A DNA stretch of 5,916 nt from Actinomycetota bacterium. Lineage in GTDB: Bacteria > Actinomycetota > Actinomycetes > S36-B12 > UBA5976. The DNA lies in assembly GCA_009918865.1 (NCBI GenBank), contig RGCY01000082.1:1-5916 (forward strand), read 5' to 3'. Position numbers and translations under genes: made by a program. The notes beneath the pieces are model-generated. The model was not told where the DNA came from and searched no databases. It was given only the letters and a program-made list of their open reading frames with translations. Position 1 is the stretch's first letter, and each line of letters starts with the position of its first letter. Below, piece by piece: positions 4,829-5,916 of the stretch.

Positions 4829-5740
4829 ATGACCGAGCCCGCATCAGCCGCCACCTCCCGCCTGCGCGTGGGAGTTATTGGAGTTGGTCGCGCCGGAGGT
4901 CCCGTGGCTGCGGCACTGGCTCGTGCCGGTCACGACATCACAGCCGCCTACGCCGTCAGCGACACTTCGCGTCTGCGTGCGGAGTCGCTCATTCCGCAAG
5001 CCCAACTGCGAGCCTTACCTGAGGTCGTTGCGGACGCCGATTTAGTTTTGCTTGCCGTTCCAGATGACACACTTCCCGGTTTAGTCACCGGCCTTGCGCA
5101 CGCCCATGTGTGGCAAGCCGGTCAGTTCGTTGTGCATCTTGCTGGCCGTTACGGAACATCCGTGCTGCAACCTGCCGTTGAACAAGGTGCGCTACCGCTC
5201 GCGCTGCATCCCGTGATGACTTTCACCGGCACCAGCGTTGACCTTGCGCGTCTTTCCGGATGTCCATTCGGCGTCACCGCGCCGGAAGTGTTGCGAGCAG
5301 TTGCAGAAGCACTCGTGGTGGAAATGGGTGGCGAGCCAGTGTGGGTGAATGAAGAATCACGCGCGCTCTACCACACCGCTCTCGCACACGGCGCGAATCA
5401 TTTGACCACTCTTGTGGCTGAAGTGATGGACTTGCTGCGCCGTGCAGGAGTGGACGAACCACGCCACTTGCTCGAGCCATTGCTACGCGCGGCGTTGGAA
5501 AATGTCCTAGATAAAGGTGATGACGCACTCACTGGCCCGGTCTCACGCGGCGATGCGGGTTCTGTTGCTGAGCATGTGGCACAAATGAACGCACAGGGCG
5601 CGATTTCGCGTGATGCCTATGTGGCCATGGCGCGGCTCACCGCAGATCGTGCGCTCGCAAGTGGTCGGCTCTCCGCAGAACTTGCAGAACGTCTTCTCTC
5701 AGTGCTCGCATCATCTGATGCTTCCGGGGATGTGCAATGA
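4829..5740 (+). CDS. Rossmann-like and DUF2520 domain protein, possible PanG-type ketopantoate reductase, 303 aa
   Basis: This is an NAD(P)-binding reductase-like protein. Residues 13-33 contain the Rossmann fingerprint GVGRAG (18-23), followed by DLVLLAVPDD (71-80), as in the ketopantoate reductase and pyrroline-5-carboxylate reductase superfamily. The C-terminal helical domain (about 145-295) carries the family blocks YHTALAHGANHL (181-192) and LTGPVSRGD (234-242); HPVMTFTG is at 127-134. Length is normal for the family. Its stop overlaps the panC start as ATGA, so the two are translationally coupled. Position and fold suggest reduction of ketopantoate to pantoate, the step before PanC. From memory, the PanG reductase described in Francisella is of this kind; for this protein it is inference. 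The frame stays open upstream to 4475, but that part is antisense to the NuoD-like gene and lacks family resemblance, so I start at 4829. Confidence 0.88.
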   Translation: MTEPASAATSRLRVGVIGVGRAGGPVAAALARAGHDITAAYAVSDTSRLRAESLIPQAQLRALPEVVADADLVLLAVPDDTLPGLVTGLAHAHVWQAGQFVVHLAGRYGTSVLQPAVEQGALPLALHPVMTFTGTSVDLARLSGCPFGVTAPEVLRAVAEALVVEMGGEPVWVNEESRALYHTALAHGANHLTTLVAEVMDLLRRAGVDEPRHLLEPLLRAALENVLDKGDDALTGPVSRGDAGSVAEHVAQMNAQGAISRDAYVAMARLTADRALASGRLSAELAERLLSVLASSDASGDVQ

Positions 5741-5916
5741 CCATTGCACTGCTGCGCTCGCGCGCTGAACTCGATGACCTATGTGCCCACACTGAGCGCT
5801 CATCGCGTGCCGTCGTGATGACCATGGGGGCGCTGCATCAAGGGCATGCCGCACTCATTCGCGCTGCGCGAACTGACGTTGGTTCTGCCGGCACTGTTAT
5901 CGCAACTGTGTATGTG
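5737..5916 (+). CDS. panC: Pantothenate synthetase (pantoate-beta-alanine ligase), N-terminal 60 residues (cut by right edge)
   Basis: PanC joins pantoate and beta-alanine using ATP to make pantothenate in the cytoplasm. The diagnostic TMGALHQGHAALIRAAR is at residues 29-45, including the HxGH nucleotide-binding motif (HQGH, 34-37) of the class I aminoacyl-tRNA-synthetase-like fold, followed by the next core strand TVIATVYV at the edge. Residue 28 before TMG is Met where Pro is usual. The ATG overlaps the DUF2520 stop by four bases (ATGA), which indicates coupled translation in one operon. The rest of the gene lies to the right of the window. Confidence 0.93.
   Translation, partial: MTIALLRSRAELDDLCAHTERSSRAVVMTMGALHQGHAALIRAARTDVGSAGTVIATVYV

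Overview
The window looks like part of an actinobacterial chromosome of moderate GC content (mid-50s percent by eye). The pointers are a Rossmann/DUF2520 gene overlapping panC by ATGA, an orphan NuoD-like gene, a tandem-SHOCT protein, several starts without a clear Shine-Dalgarno, and DnaA-box-like 9-mers of the TTGTCCACA type. I cannot name the genus.

Layout, left to right. Bases 1-771 (minus) are the N-terminal part of an aldehyde dehydrogenase that runs off the left edge. Bases 772-987 are a divergent non-coding spacer. Bases 988-1731 (plus) encode a protein with an uncharacterised N-terminal domain and two C-terminal SHOCT helices. Bases 1850-3061 (plus) encode a full-length Fic-family AMP-transferase-type protein with its own inhibitory motif and a C-terminal winged helix; an almost perfect 31-bp palindrome sits on its promoter/RBS region. 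Bases 3062-3584 have no convincing gene but are the most interesting stretch. On the minus strand about 3109-3370 folds into a series of GNRA-capped hairpins, bounded by a promoter-like sequence and a strong terminator hairpin, as expected of a structured non-coding RNA. Next to it, 3435-3497 carries four helically phased, same-strand DnaA-box-like sequences beside an AT-rich patch.

Bases 3585-4781 (minus) encode a stand-alone NuoD-like (complex I 49-kDa type) protein in which two residues of the quinone site are replaced. Its stop codon lies in a tandem 18-bp duplication. A 47-bp divergent spacer then leads into a plus-strand pair, a Rossmann/DUF2520 protein (4829-5740) overlapping panC (5737 to the right edge), probably co-transcribed for pantothenate synthesis.

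The genes do not form one system: Fic is a self-contained, self-inhibited unit, the DUF2520-panC pair is metabolic, and the NuoD-like gene diverges from that pair. The best candidates for something undescribed are the minus-strand RNA, the adjoining DnaA-box cluster and the Fic palindrome.
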